From positions 131,714,065 to 131,778,064 of the forward strand of contig NC_079149.1 of assembly GCF_945859685.1 (NCBI RefSeq): DNA of 64,000 nt, read 5' to 3'. Both the position numbers and the translations under genes were made by a program. This document shows, one piece after another, positions 12,790 to 24,037 of this stretch. How positions within the stretch are numbered: position 1 is the stretch's first letter; every line of letters starts with the position of its first letter. Below the pieces are notes generated by a model that was not told the origin of the DNA, made no database searches, and saw nothing but the letters and a program-made list of their open reading frames with translations. The DNA is from Eupeodes corollae (taxonomy: Eukaryota > Arthropoda > Insecta > Diptera > Syrphidae).

Positions 12790-15160
12790 AACGCGTGGAG
12801 TTAGAGGAATACGTTGCAACGCATTCTTCTAATTACAGTCAGATGCGTTGAGTGACATAGCCCCACCAAACAAGAGAAACCTGAAAAACACAGAAATTGA
12901 CCAACCTTTACAACAGATGGACTAAACAATAAAACAAACGATGAAACGGACAATACCAAAGTACAAAGAACGGGACCAAATGGATGCCTACAGAAACGTG
13001 ACTATAAAAGCACTACGTAGGCACAAGAGTAGCTTACTGACAAGACTCAAAACCTTGTACAGACGACTTACAAACCCACACGACTTGGAGGTTAGGACAC
13101 TGAAGTCATCATTGCAAAATATCAATCTGTTGATTAAGGAGAACTACAGGTTATCCGTTAACAAGAACTGGGACCACAAGATCCGGTCAGTTAACTCCAG
13201 TGACCCAAGTATGTTTCATAAAATTAACAAGATATTCAGGAAAAAAAAAATGTAATGACCTTCCGTATCTAAAACTCCAAAGAACTGAACAGAACAGGGA
13301 CGTACTCAGGACAGCGCAAATGGATCCAGAAGAAGTCATCTGTGACGATGAATTTTAAAGAATTGAAGATCCGAAGGAAAAAGTGCAAGCGGTGGGAGCT
13401 GCTTTTCAGCAAGTGTACAGGGTGAATGTCAGCATTCACCCCAACCACCTACTTGAAAACAGAGCCCTACTTAATCACTTTTACCTCCGAAATGATATCA
13501 CACAATGGGGATCTGAGAACCGCGGTTTCATGCTGTTCAATGACAATTCCTTGGCAAATGCCATAATCGCCGAGCAAACGGGAGCAATTCCCTTGTAAGG
13601 TTGAGCTTAAGATCATCTTCAATTGAATAAAAAATAAAGTCAGTAGGTGTCGATGGTATATCCAACGTTGTACCGATGGAAGCAATTGACATTTACACTA
13701 CGCTCTTCAATAATGCATTGAATACTGCATATTATCCAGTGCATTGGAAGACCGCTGTGGTTCATCCCCTCCCGAAAAAGGGAAAGGACAACTCCAACCC
13801 GTCAAATCTTGGGTCGATAAGTCTTTTTCCGAGCATCAGCAAAGTTTCCGAAAAAATCATTAATAGGGCTCTGACTAAGTGGGCTGCGGACAACAAAATA
13901 ATTATGAATAAACAGTTCAGGTTCAAGGCGGGTCATGACACAATTCATGCTGCGTCTAAACTCGTTTCTGGAATAAATCAAAACAACAATGCACAGGTGC
14001 TGTTCTGGTTGATTTGAAAAAGGCCTTTGACACCGTGTGGTAAGAAGGTCTTCACCTAAAATTAAGCAGGCTTGTAATAAGCAAATTAACGTTGTATATA
14101 GTTTATGATATGCTTAAAGGTAGAAACTTTGTTGTCAAAAGCGGCAATGTAATTCCTAAAACATTCTCTTCCCGCTGATTCTCTTCAGCATTCACACCAG
14201 CGATCTGATAGGTAGTCTTCCAAAGACAATTGCGTACGTCGACGATCTAGTTCCGTACAGAACAACCCGAAAGATTGAGGTTATTAGAATTCTCTTGCAG
14301 CGTGATTTCGACAAGATTCAGCGATTTTGCGACGACTGGAAACTGAAAATGAATGTCCAGAAATCGGAGACAATTCTGTTCTGAATGCCGTTGGCTAGGG
14401 TTACGAGGGATACGTGCAAGAATTGGCAAGATGCAAGATGGTCATCGTTGATCTTCACTGGCAGCCATTAGCGAGCAAAAGTGTAGTGAAGTACCTCGGT
14501 ATCTGGTTAGATCAGTATTTATATTTCGACAGACATATAAATGGTGCTCTGACCAGGGCCAGAGGAACCTTCGCTCTGACGAAACGGCTGCTTTTTAGCA
14601 GTCGTCTTGACCCCAGAGTGAAGGTAATTTGATACATGGCCCTCATACGGCCGATGATCGTTTATGGTTGTCCTGTGTGGTTCAACGATGTCCCTTCCCA
14701 GATGGAAAAGTTTCGGTTGTTCCAGCGGCAGTGTTTACGACGCTGTAGCAATCTTAAATCAAACAGCCGAATCTTCTTACGTGCATTACTATTCTAACGA
14801 GGTCCTTTACAACGGGGCTCGAATCAACAGAATTGACAATTTCGTGATAAAACTCGTTACAGGAGTTATGTCTTCGACCAAAAATTTAATTTTCGGGGCG
14901 TTCTATCCGAACGACGAGTATTTTGAAAGTGCACGCTTGAGCGGCTTCAATCCCTCAGATGCATTCCTCTTTTTAGATAGATGCGGTCTGATATGATGAC
15001 AAGGCGAAGCAGAGCTCCTTCGGTTCAGTAGGGCTGCGTCCGAACGGGACCGAACTGATAGGGTGAAGCAGGTGAACCAGCTTTGGTGGCTTCAATCGGA
15101 ACTTGTCAGTAGTCGGGATGGGGTCTTAAGCCTTTGCCGGCTTACATACTTGTTTTATAG
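12790..15160 (+). mobile_element. Jockey-superfamily LINE, degenerate, copy A
   Basis: This plus-strand element runs from a basic linker before the RT through a nearly complete RT and thumb to a 3' region that ends near CCGGCTTACATACTTG. No endonuclease domain is present at its left end, so it is 5' truncated. Its partner is 42,138-44,110. The clade within the Jockey superfamily is uncertain. Beyond 15,180 the flank is AT-rich DNA. Confidence 0.75.
12941..14996 (+). pseudogene. Reverse transcriptase remnant of plus-strand LINE, copy A
   Basis: This is several broken frames of one ORF2. A basic linker (MKRTIPKYKERDQMDAYR onward) starts at 12,941. The RT finger region includes HPLPKKGKDNSNPSNL near 13,770 and KIINRALTKWAA near 13,855. 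The palm carries LKKAFDTVW at about 14,015. The catalytic box reads AYVDDL at about 14,235, where copy B has the canonical YADDL. The thumb phrase VVKYLGIWLDQYLYFDRHI is at about 14,487. Stops and frameshifts separate these blocks, so no product is expected. Copy A retains about 0.4 kb (about 13,735-14,135) that copy B has lost. Confidence 0.8.
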
Positions 15161-15179
15161 TTTAAGGGTTTAGTTTTAA

Positions 15180-15985
15180 GTAGAATAGGTATGGTGGCAC
15201 AAAAAAAATAAAATATAAAAACATGGGATTCAAAAAAAAAATTAAAACAAAAACAAGAAAATCTGAAAAACAAAAAACGTTAGATAGTTAGATTTGCTTC
15301 TGTGGTTGTTTTAGTTTTAAGTAGTTTTTAGGTAGAATAGGTAGTTTTAGTTCGCTTTAAGTGTTATATTAAGGACCTTATTTTAAGTAGTTTTTAAGTT
15401 AAAATAAAAAAGGATATTGATATTTATTTTTTTCTAAATTTTCTTATAAATACAAAAGTTAATAAAATGGAATTGAAGTTCAATAGATTTTAGGGCCGAA
15501 AGTATTAAGTATTATTGTTTAACTTAGAGTGTCCGTATGGGACCAGTAAGTTAATTGTAAGTTATGGTTAATTAGGCTAGTTTTATGAATTTTTGTCTAG
15601 CTTTTAGAATGGTTTAAGTTATAAAAATGAATTTGAAAAAAAGATATTTGAAGCTAAATAATTAAAATTTTCTAATAACTCTGCAAATTATTATTTTAAA
15701 TACAGAAATTATTGAGTTAATTTAAGGACTTGTTCTCAAAAATAATATTTCAACAGTGTTTTTTTAAAAAGATGATTAGGTTTGAAATTCAAATAATTTC
15801 ATCCAATTTTGAACAATCTCGAATTGTTTTTATATTTGTAAGTTCATTTGTTAAAAAAAATTATGTGACGATTTTTTAGGAATTTTCAATTTAGAAATTC
15901 GCCATTTGCCAAAAACCAATATATAGAAAAATTATTAAATAACAATTATGGTATAAAATTAAACAAATCGTTGGTTCACTATAAT
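15180..15985. other. AT-rich non-coding DNA 3' of the LINE
   Basis: This has repeated TTTTAAGTAGTTTTTAAG-like phrases and no gene. It matches 44,110-45,310 of copy B, which carries a SINE insertion (44,591-44,906). Confidence 0.55.
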
Positions 15986-18335
15986 AAATAAAATGCACGA
16001 CTGGGTCGCACGAACTTGCTCCTGTATGCAAAGAGTCTGTTTAAAAAAGTACTTATATGAGATTTAAAAATATACCTGTGAAATAAGTTTGGCTTCAAAG
16101 ATATAAATGCCATTTGAATTGTCAAAAAAAACCGCTTGATCTTTGTATATGAAAACCATAGTACTCTCATGAGCATAAACTTTTAGGGCGACCAGATGCC
16201 GAGTCGTTGGCGTGGCGTTAGTATCGAAAGTGGAGAAATTCAGCGGGAGCGAGAGAAAAATATTATTCCCATTCCCATAAGCAGCCAGCAGAATAAGGGA
16301 GATAATTAATTTTCGACCCAAAAAGTCAACAAAATTTCCTTCATTTTATTTGAGTCTATCCTCGTATATGTTTTCACATAAAGAGCTTTCATATGAAGGT
16401 TGATGAATTTGTTTTTGTTTTATTTATATCAATACACTTTATATAACAAACAAAATGGCTTATTATTGTATATAATAAGGGGATGAAACAAACTTTTGCA
16501 TGCTTAAGTCAGCTGTTTAGGATCTTTTACCGATATTTGTTTTTATTTCCATTCATAAGTCTGCTTTTACTTGTGTACGATCTTTGTATATAAAAAATGG
16601 TTTCTATTAACTATAAAGCTACAATACGATTCATATAGATTCAACTTGTTCCTTAAAAGCTCTTTTCCTTTAGATAACTTTATTGTAATTTCATATTAGA
16701 AGAACCAGGATGGAAAATAAATAAGATAAGAAAGAGGCAGAATGTTTAAATTGTAAGGCGATCGCCTATTGGTTATGTAGTTAGGTAGCAGGTAGATGTC
16801 TAAAACGACCATAGAATAGTTCACTTGGCGTGCTTAGCTTTATGCAGATAGATAGATAGGGACATGTTTATGATGATAATGAAGGAATGCTATTGGTGGC
16901 TAGAAGGAACATACTACATTCCTTCTTAAGTTTTCAGCGCAAACATGGAGTTATTACGTTCAGTCTATTTTTTTCACTAAAGTTTTAAAAAACAAGCATA
17001 CGAACAAGTACAAGAAATTGCTGTTAATGTGTTGTTTACAGTCAGGCTCTTGTGCGTTTTGGATTTTAGTTAAGAAGTGACACGTAAGCAGTAGTTGTAG
17101 AAGTTGTACCTTTATAAATAGGTACAATGTGTATGCGTTGAAAATACATATACTCTCTCTGGCCCGTTTCTTTAACTTGTAGGTACTAAGTATTTATTTT
17201 TTTATGTAGGCGAAGGCCAGTAAATCATGTGTGAAACAACCTTATTCGTAAAGAATAATATTTTAAAATCACAAATACAAAGTTACCAAGATAATACTTC
17301 TTGATAGACTCTTTAAAATAGATTGTTGATTAAATATATCATATAAATGTGTACCAAATGCATTAATTTGGATGAAAGATAGGAATGTAATTACAATTTT
17401 GTCAAAATAATGCGCTCTTTCGGTCTCATGTACAGTTAAAAAAATTTAAAAAATAATATTTTAAGATTCAAAATTTTACCTGAAAAAGAAGTTTGTCTTC
17501 AAAAATTTAAATGCCATTTTATAAATAAAAAAACCGTTGATTTTCCAAATTTTTATTTTGAAAATCGTTAGAGCGGTTTTTTTTTAAATTAATTTTTTAT
17601 ATATAAAATTTTCCAATTTTGTTCTGAACATTTTTTTGGAATGCAGTTGTTTAGTGATTGTAAATATACGTCTTGCGTTTGAATTTCGTAAAAAACTGTT
17701 GACCCGTTTTTGAGATATAGAGTTTTGAAAAATAAAAATTCAATATTTTTTAAAAACTCCAAACAATTAAAAATTGCATTTTTGTTAATCAAATATTGTT
17801 AAGGCAATATAGGAGCTTATTCAGAAAAAAAATTATTAAAATCAGTTCATAAGTTGCTGAGAAAATTAAAAAACAAAATAACGGTTCTATGAGCGGTACC
17901 TTTCCTGAGCAATACAAAAATATGGTTTTCTTATAAAAAGAAGCCAAGTTAAAAAATAAAATTTTAGAGAAAATTAAAAAAAAATCTATCAGTTTGTTTT
18001 TGAGAAAATTCGAATTTTCGGTTTTTGACCAAAAAAATTGTATGGGGGCCACTGTTAGTTTCGATCTTAAAAAAAAAATGAAAAAAACGCCTAAGGCGAA
18101 TCTGCTCAAAACCTTAACTTCTGAGTTTGAACTCAATCGACCCAATGGTTTAGGCTGTAGGAGCGTGGACAGACAGACAAAACCGACCGGACGGAATCGC
18201 GGGACCCACTTTTTTCGACTTCTCTACCATCGTAATATCATGTTTGATTAAAATCTCGAGTTCGAAATTTTGCACGAATACAAAACTTGCCATATAGTTC
18301 CTATATGTCGCAAGTAAAAAACCTATTTGTATACA
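15985..18335. repeat. A-specific 2.35 kb segment with dispersed repeat fragments
   Basis: Copy A and copy B lose homology after ACAAATCG at about 15,968 (45,300 in B). They regain it at GGTTTTCATAGAG (about 18,343 in A and 45,501 in B). B has only about 0.2 kb here. Two related blocks lie inside: 16,065-16,160 and 17,480-17,580 share a TACCTG..AA.AAGTTTG.CTTCAAA phrase followed by ATGCCATTT. Between them is AT-rich DNA that looks like ordinary intronic sequence. This could be an insertion in A or a deletion in B. Confidence 0.6.
17400..18330 (+). repeat. Dispersed repeat element, unclassified
   Basis: The right part (about 18,120-18,310) includes GTGGACAGACAGACAAAACC, GCGGGACCCACTTTTTTCGA, CTACCATCGTAATATCATGT, TCGAGTTCGAAATTTTGCAC and CCATATAGTTCCTATATG. 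The same string of landmarks occurs in reverse complement at about 21,170-21,330, so this is a multicopy element. The open frame at 17,994-18,251 is a by-product of the repeat and not a host gene. No transposase was seen, so its class is unknown. Confidence 0.65.
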
Positions 18336-21126
18336 TTAACGGTTTTCATAGAGTTTTCGTTGGAAATCAAATTTCTGGTTGCACTGTTTACAGTCCTTAC
18401 AATTATTTCATTACTGAACAGGTCTGCTGATTTTGATACTAAATTATATCTTCTTTACCTCCACTTAAAGACGTAAAAATTTTGTTTTCAAACTTGATCT
18501 GATTTATTCTTGTATCTGCTTAGATTATCAGAAATTGATTAGTTGAACATGATTTTTAATGACTTTTATTGCTGGTAAATGTAACGTAAAAAATTGTACT
18601 ACACTTTATTTTACTTAAATCAAAACTAAATACAAATTTCTCCCACTTGTTACAACAACTCAATGAAACGTAAAATCTCCTTCCCCATTTATTTTAAGGA
18701 AAAAGAACTCTTTATTCCTAAGAATTAAATTCAATATGTAGATATCCTTCGCTTTATGAACTTCTATAACCAATCTGTGCTACTTCTAAAATTTCTTAAA
18801 CGTAATGATGCAAAAGAAAAACATACTTTAACTTCGTATTCAAAACCAAATACTAGAAAAGTTAACTCATGAACTTTCCGGGTCACTGATGCGTATACGT
18901 AACTTTTTTCTTCTTTCTTTTGTTTCTCTTACGCTTGACTCTTAGCCAAATTTTGAAATTGAATGAGTAAGATTCTCAAAAGTTCACCATAATGTTTCTT
19001 TCATTCTACCGCATAATAGCATCACATGAATATAAAAACTACATCCTTCGCAGTCTTCCATACAACAATTGTCCACCATCCAGCATATCCTTCGATTTTT
19101 TTCATTTCTCAGATTTACTCACCCTTATAAACGGTATCTCTTTTCGAACATGTAAAAGTTAAGTATGCTAAAAGGAAAAATCACTTTTTGCCTTGAGCTA
19201 GCTAAGCACAGCTATTGCCGCCACGCCGCCGTTAGCGAATATGTATGTATCGAATTCGAAAACACTTAATGACTTAATAACTTTGTCGCTGCCTTTTGCT
19301 TTCCTTCTTCTTTTTTGACTGCATCATTCGAGAGTTCAATACACAAAACTCACATCAGGAGTATTGAAAACTTTGCCTTTTCTCTCGAATCGAGATAACT
19401 TGTATGCGGTGCGGATGGCAAACTACAATTTGCCCAACGGTGCTGAAGAAAGATACCAAAACTTTAGTTTTTGCGAGAACTTAGAACAATGCTTTCTAGA
19501 AAAGGGTGTTGACAATTTGTTTTTTTTTAGAATTTTCGAACAAAACAAGCGTACATCCTGTTTTTATGAAATAAGAATGAAAGAAAATCTTATTTTATTT
19601 TTAAAAGAACCAGCACCATACTTAAAAATTTAAAGTACAATTGTAGTAGATTTTAAAAAGAATGCAAACAAATATTTATTTTTCATTGGTTTTATTAAAA
19701 AAATGCTTGAATTTAAGTTTTTATTAAAAATATAATAGACTTTTTTAAATTCCTTTAAATATAGTATCGTCTCTTTCACAAAATTTTAGTACAATTGTAC
19801 TAGATTCAAAAAACAATGCAATCATTTTTAATTTTCTAAGTTCATATTTTCTATTGTCAATGAATATAACATTTGAATTTGCTTTAAAAAGACTTTATGA
19901 TATTTTAAAGAATCCAAAGTAGAAAAAAATCCTTAAAGTGGCAACACTTTTCCTACCATTTCTTTAAATGCTCTGAGAAACTATCAGGAAATGAATCAAA
20001 ACCAAGTCGATATGTGTATAATACGAGCACATAAGTTTTCAATCGGGAATTGAAATGCGTACGAGTATTATTTGTTAAGATTCTCTCAAACGTAAGCCCG
20101 TACTTTTGCAGTCAAAAACTTCCACATCAGACATTGATACTAACTTAGCAGGACTTTGTTTGAGTTCACAAAGAAAAGATCCTTAAACAAAAACCCAAAG
20201 GCAAACCTAAAGAAAATCAAAGAACAAAAAGGTAGAAAGGTAGAAAGGAGAATGGAGAAAATGGGAAAGTAAATCCCAAGAACTATACTATAGGAACAGC
20301 TATTTGATGCAATGTCTTGAATTAGAAATCTCAGTTCCTTTAGAAAACGTTGGTATTCAGTTCTTAAAGAAAATGGAAGTAAATGAAAGAGTTTGTGTGG
20401 GGTTTTTTGTTGGGGAGGTTTTCGCATTGGGTGAACTTTCATTTTGTTAACATTTTTGTTTTGTTTTTGTTTTTGTTTCCGTTTTCGTTTTGTTTTTAAT
20501 TCCCCAGGAGAATATGACTTTTTGCTCTGACACTACTGGCACTTTTCTCGTTTTAGCTTTGGTGTGTGTGTGTGTTTAGTTTAATGTAATTAATTTAGCT
20601 TAACACGAGATAATGCTGTGCGAAAATGGTTATGTCTTTAATTTGTAATGAAACAATTATTACTATTTTGATAGTTTGAGTTTTCTTCGTTTATACTTAA
20701 TTCGTAGTATCCCTGCTGTTTGGGAGTTGTACAATAGAAGTTGAGTATATTTATATTCATGATGTAAATTAAATTGAATGTCAAAGAAAAGATTACAGAA
20801 ATCTATTTTCGAGAGTTTCGTTTTGAATATTCTATTCAACGACTAACTTGAGATGCTAAGATATTAAAGAAGACAAAAGACCTGCCAACAGAAATGATGT
20901 TTGAGCTTTTGATTTGCTTTCTTGATTTTACGAATCAGTTTTCTATAAATTACCTTGTGTATTGAAAACCCTGTTTTTAAGTTTATGTTAGTTAGTAATT
21001 TTATGGAAGGTATTTGGTATCTTTCAAAAAACTCACGTTATTCTATACAAAAAGTTTTGAATTTCTACCATTTGAAGATTTGTTAAGATTTCGATTTATC
21101 TGCACAATTTACTTAAAATTTTAAGG
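18335..21126. other. Conserved non-coding block, copy A
   Basis: This block is almost identical to 45,500-48,365 in B over nearly 2.7 kb. It includes a GT microsatellite near 20,562 and TTTTG-rich runs near 20,460. Two frames are open in both copies (19,364-19,633 plus and 20,140-20,442 minus). Their A/B differences are amino-acid changing or frame-shifting, so they are not called genes. Confidence 0.55.
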
Positions 21127-21373
21127 ATGTCTTGCAAATTAAATTTTCATTGGAAGAAGGATTTGTTACTTCCAATATATAAGAATCATATGGCAAGTAT
21201 TTCAGTCTTCAAAAATTTCGAACTCGAAGTCTTAATCAAACGTGACATTACGATGGTAGAGCTGTCAAAATTAGTGGGTCTAGCATTTCAGTCTGTTTGT
21301 CTGACTGACTATCACCTTGACATCTTTAGGCTTTAAGCTAATTTTTTTTCCAAAATCGAAAATTGCGATTTAT
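21127..21373 (-). repeat. Inverted fragment of the 17.4-18.3 kb repeat
   Basis: The landmarks ATTTCGAACTCGAAGTCTTA, ATTACGATGGTAGAGCTGTC and GTGGGTCTAGCATTTCAGTC correspond in reverse complement to those at 18,150-18,290, with substitutions. It abuts the left terminal repeat of the DNA element at 21,374 and is absent from copy B. Confidence 0.6.
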
Positions 21374-21409
21374 ATAACTATGGAGTTTGGTCAAAACAAC
21401 ATAAGTCAA
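21374..21409 (+). repeat. Left terminal inverted repeat of the DNA element
   Basis: This begins ATAACTATGGAGTTTGGTCA and continues AAACAACATAAGTCAA. It is the reverse complement of the right terminal repeat with three mismatches. Confidence 0.75.
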
Positions 21410-21774
21410 TAATCTTCGTTTTGAGAGAAATGAGTTTCAAAGTTAAAAAAATTCCTCCAAATCCAGTTTTTTTAAATAAATATTTTTTTGGATGCAATTT
21501 TGTTTCAAATAATAACATTTATACGAATAAAATAAAAAAAAAATAATATTTAAGCTTGTTTATAATATATTTATAGTATATATGTTGTTTTTCCCAAACT
21601 GGGTTGCGTTCAAGAAAAAGATTATTTTGAGTTGTGTCTTTACTACCAATATTGAAATAAGATTTAAACTACGTTTTTTTATAAAACAAATTTATTTCAC
21701 TTTAAAAAAAATACAATAAGTAAAAACTAAATAAAAACATTATAAAAACTCATTATTAAAAAAAGGAACGAGTA

Positions 21775-21800
21775 GGTTAGGTTAGGTAAGGTTATAGTGG
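21775..21800 (+). repeat. TTAGG-like short array at LINE 3' end
   Basis: GGTTAGGTTAGGTAAGGTTA lies immediately next to the target duplication, so it is the terminal tail of the nested LINE (read as CCTAA units on the element's sense strand). It resembles the canonical insect telomere unit but has only about three copies inside a transposon. Confidence 0.7.
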
Positions 21801-21884
21801 TTGTCCAATATGGAAACGGACACACTTAGGCCAGTTTAATGACCCATTGTGATACCACATAAATCTTGAGGCTTCCTCGTAAGC

Positions 21885-22620
21885 TCAATGGAACCAGCTT
21901 GAGTCCCTTACGAAACGTGAGAAGCTGATTATACCGATATGATTTAGATCGTTTAGATCGTTAAAGAAGAATTCTTCTAGGTAATTCTTGCGTTTTCGAG
22001 CTAAAGCAGGGCATGTGCAGAGAAGATGAAGAACCGTTTCTTCCTCTTCCTCGTCCATACAGCTTCTGCAAAAGTCATTTGAGAATACGCCTAGTCTCGT
22101 GGCGTGCTTTCCTATTAGACAGTGTCCGGTTATGACACCTATTATCGAGCTTATATGCGATCTGCTTAGAGAGAGCAAGCACCTTGAACGTTTAATATCC
22201 AGTGTTGGCCAGATGTTTTTTGTGGCTTGACACGTGGAGATATAGTTCCACCTAGTGCCTGCCCTCCCCGCCGCGTCTTGCATTAGCAACAGTTTACAAG
22301 TAGCGATTGGTATGCTAGTACTTGCCAAACGTGGTAGGATGGGCTGTACTGTATTGTTCCTGGCGAGTTCATCTGCCTTACAGTTACCTGGAATGTCTCT
22401 ATGGCCCGGCACCCAGAAAAGGTGAATATTTAACTGTTACGCCATCTCCATTAGAGATGATCGACAGTTATGGACTGTTATAGAGTTTGTAGAGACAGAG
22501 TCCAGAGATTTGATAGCGGCCTGGCTGTCAGAGAAAATACGGATATCAGATGTTGATATCACGTTATCTTTGACCCAAGACAAGACTTCTGTTATCCGCC
22601 TGGAACACGCTACAATGATT
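21885..22620 (-). pseudogene. RNase H and C-terminal Cys cluster of nested Loa-like LINE
   Basis: RNase H motifs in order are FQAEITEVL (Glu, about 22,600), IRIFSDSQAAIKS (Asp, about 22,520-22,550) and FWVPGHRDIPGNCKADELA (His and Asp, about 22,360-22,415). The last belongs to an uninterrupted 175-codon frame, 21,885-22,412. That frame continues to CRSCMDEEEEETVLHLLCTC (about 22,010-22,070), a Cys/His cluster typical of the Loa C-terminus, and ends at FVRDSSWFH. One stop separates the RNase H N-terminal half from the rest. Confidence 0.83.
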
Positions 22621-22720
22621 GGGAAGGCGGAATGAGAGACTTAATTCCAGTCGTCCAGAGTACACATCTCCACCAACCCCTTCTTTTGTTTTTGAACCAT
22701 CTGGAGAAAAATGGATTGAC

Positions 22721-23992
22721 TCATCCTCCAAGAATGTCCTTTCCTCCCAAAAAGATCTGGTAGGTATAGAAATCTGGAAGTTTCTGTCGAATTGTAGTTG
22801 GGGGATGGTGTAGTCTGTGTGCTTTGGAAGTGATTACGGAGTGGCCAATGTTGTTGTTAGTCCACTGCGACGAAGCATTGAGGCGAATAGCAGAGCTTGC
22901 AGCTATTTGTTTACTAAATATGTCAAGAGGTGTAAGATAGAGCAAGGTGTCCAGTGCCACAGACGTGGTCTTGCGAAGCGATCCGCTTATACATAGGCAA
23001 GCTGAACGTTGGACTTTATTTAATTTGTCCCGATTTATTCCTCTCTCTAAAGCAGTCCACCAAACTGCCACACCATACATTAAATTCGGTCTAATTACCT
23101 ATGTGTATAGCCAATGCGTGATTCTGGGTTGTAAACCCCATTTATTACCAATAGCTTTTTTGCAAGAAAAGAGAGCTACAGTAGCTTTTTTGACTCTTTC
23201 CTGTACGTTGCGTTTCCAATTTAGTTTTTTGTCTAAGACCAGACCTAGGTATTTAGCCTCGTCTGAGAATTTTAATTGGATTCCTTTAATATAAGGAGGG
23301 TTGACAAATGGAATTTTGTATCTCCTCGAAAATAAGACCAGATCGGTTTTGTGTGGGTTAACACCCAGTCCACACCGATCAGCCCAAAGTATTAGTCTGT
23401 CTAAGGCATTTTGTAAGAGTTCTTTTAGGATATTAAGATGCTTTCCTGAAACTGCTATAGCAACGTCGTCTGCATAAGCTATCACTCTGAAACCCTCCGC
23501 ATCCAGACTAGTTAGGATTTCATTCACCACTAGGTTCCAGAGGAGAGGGGATAGAACACCACCTTGCGGTGTCCCTCTACTAACGAATCGTCTGCAAGAA
23601 GGGTTGCCCAGTTTTGAGTTAATTATTCTGCTAGTAAGCATTAAATGAATTAACTCCCGAAGCGAACTCTTTACATTTAGAGATGTCAGTGCAGATGTGA
23701 TTGCAGATGTGTCCACGTTGTTAAAGGCACCTTCGATGGTGCGTACTAAAGTGTAGAACGCTGTTTCCACCGATTTACCTTTACAGTAGGCATGTTGAGA
23801 CGAAGACAGAAGTCTTGTTTTGAGAAGGAATGATGATAGACTTATAGGTCGTAGATCTTTAGGATTGACTTGGGAGCATTTACCTGCTTTGTGTATAAAA
23901 ACAACTTTTACTTCTCTCCATGCCGAGGGAACATGGACCAGGTAAAGACAGCTGGTAAAAATTGCATCAAGGATTGGTGCAATTATATCATT
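22721..23992 (-). pseudogene. Reverse transcriptase of nested Loa-like LINE
   Basis: From the 5' end the RT reads VPSAWREVKVVFIHKAGK, then DLRPISLSSFLLK, AYCKGKSVETAF, a palm block around EGAFNNVDT, SRGTPQGGVLSPLLWNLVV (about 23,550-23,600), VIAYADDVAIAVSG (about 23,455-23,495) and GLGVNPHKTDLVLFSRR. The 223-codon frame at 23,099-23,770 is uninterrupted. A stop occurs at about 23,097, and the thumb (KLNKVQRSACLCISGSLRK) continues from 23,080 downward. The catalytic YADD is intact. Internal stops and the 5' truncation make it inactive, although it is much better preserved than the 6.6-8.6 kb relative. This suggests a younger insertion. Confidence 0.85.
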
Positions 23993-24037
23993 AACGAGTA
24001 AGAAATTAAAAGTTTTTATTGATTTTTGTTTTATATA

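Larger units (their letters stand above)
21775..23992 (-). mobile_element. Nested 5'-truncated Loa-like LINE with 8 bp target duplication
   Basis: The element is flanked by an 8 bp direct repeat AACGAGTA (21,767-21,774 and 23,993-24,000), which fixes both ends at about 2.2 kb. It encodes RT, RNase H and a C-terminal Cys cluster on the minus strand. Its 5' end falls inside the RT fingers. The sense 3' end is not poly(A): it finishes CCTTACCTAACCTAACC, a CCTAA-type tail. It sits in the 3' flank of the uncharacterised gene inside the TIR element and is absent from copy B. Confidence 0.85.

Noticed and set aside
17994..18251. 85-codon frame in the dispersed repeat (including NRPNGLGCRSVDRQTKPTGR)
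   Set aside because: It is part of a multicopy repeat with no start or domain evidence. The inverted copy at 21.2 kb does not keep the frame.
19364..19633. 89-codon plus-strand frame with the phrase NLYAVRMANYNLPNGAEERY
   Set aside because: The copy in B has single-base length changes in homopolymer runs before and after the conserved part, so the frame is not maintained.
20140..20442. 100-codon minus-strand frame present in both copies (47,410-47,712)
   Set aside because: All visible amino-acid positions that differ between copies (Met/Ile, Gln/Pro, Leu/Gln, Ser/Thr) are replacement changes. Composition is that of AT-rich DNA, and there is no domain.
21775..21800. Interstitial telomere repeat
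   Set aside because: There are only about three imperfect TTAGG units, and the target duplication shows that they are the tail of a LINE.
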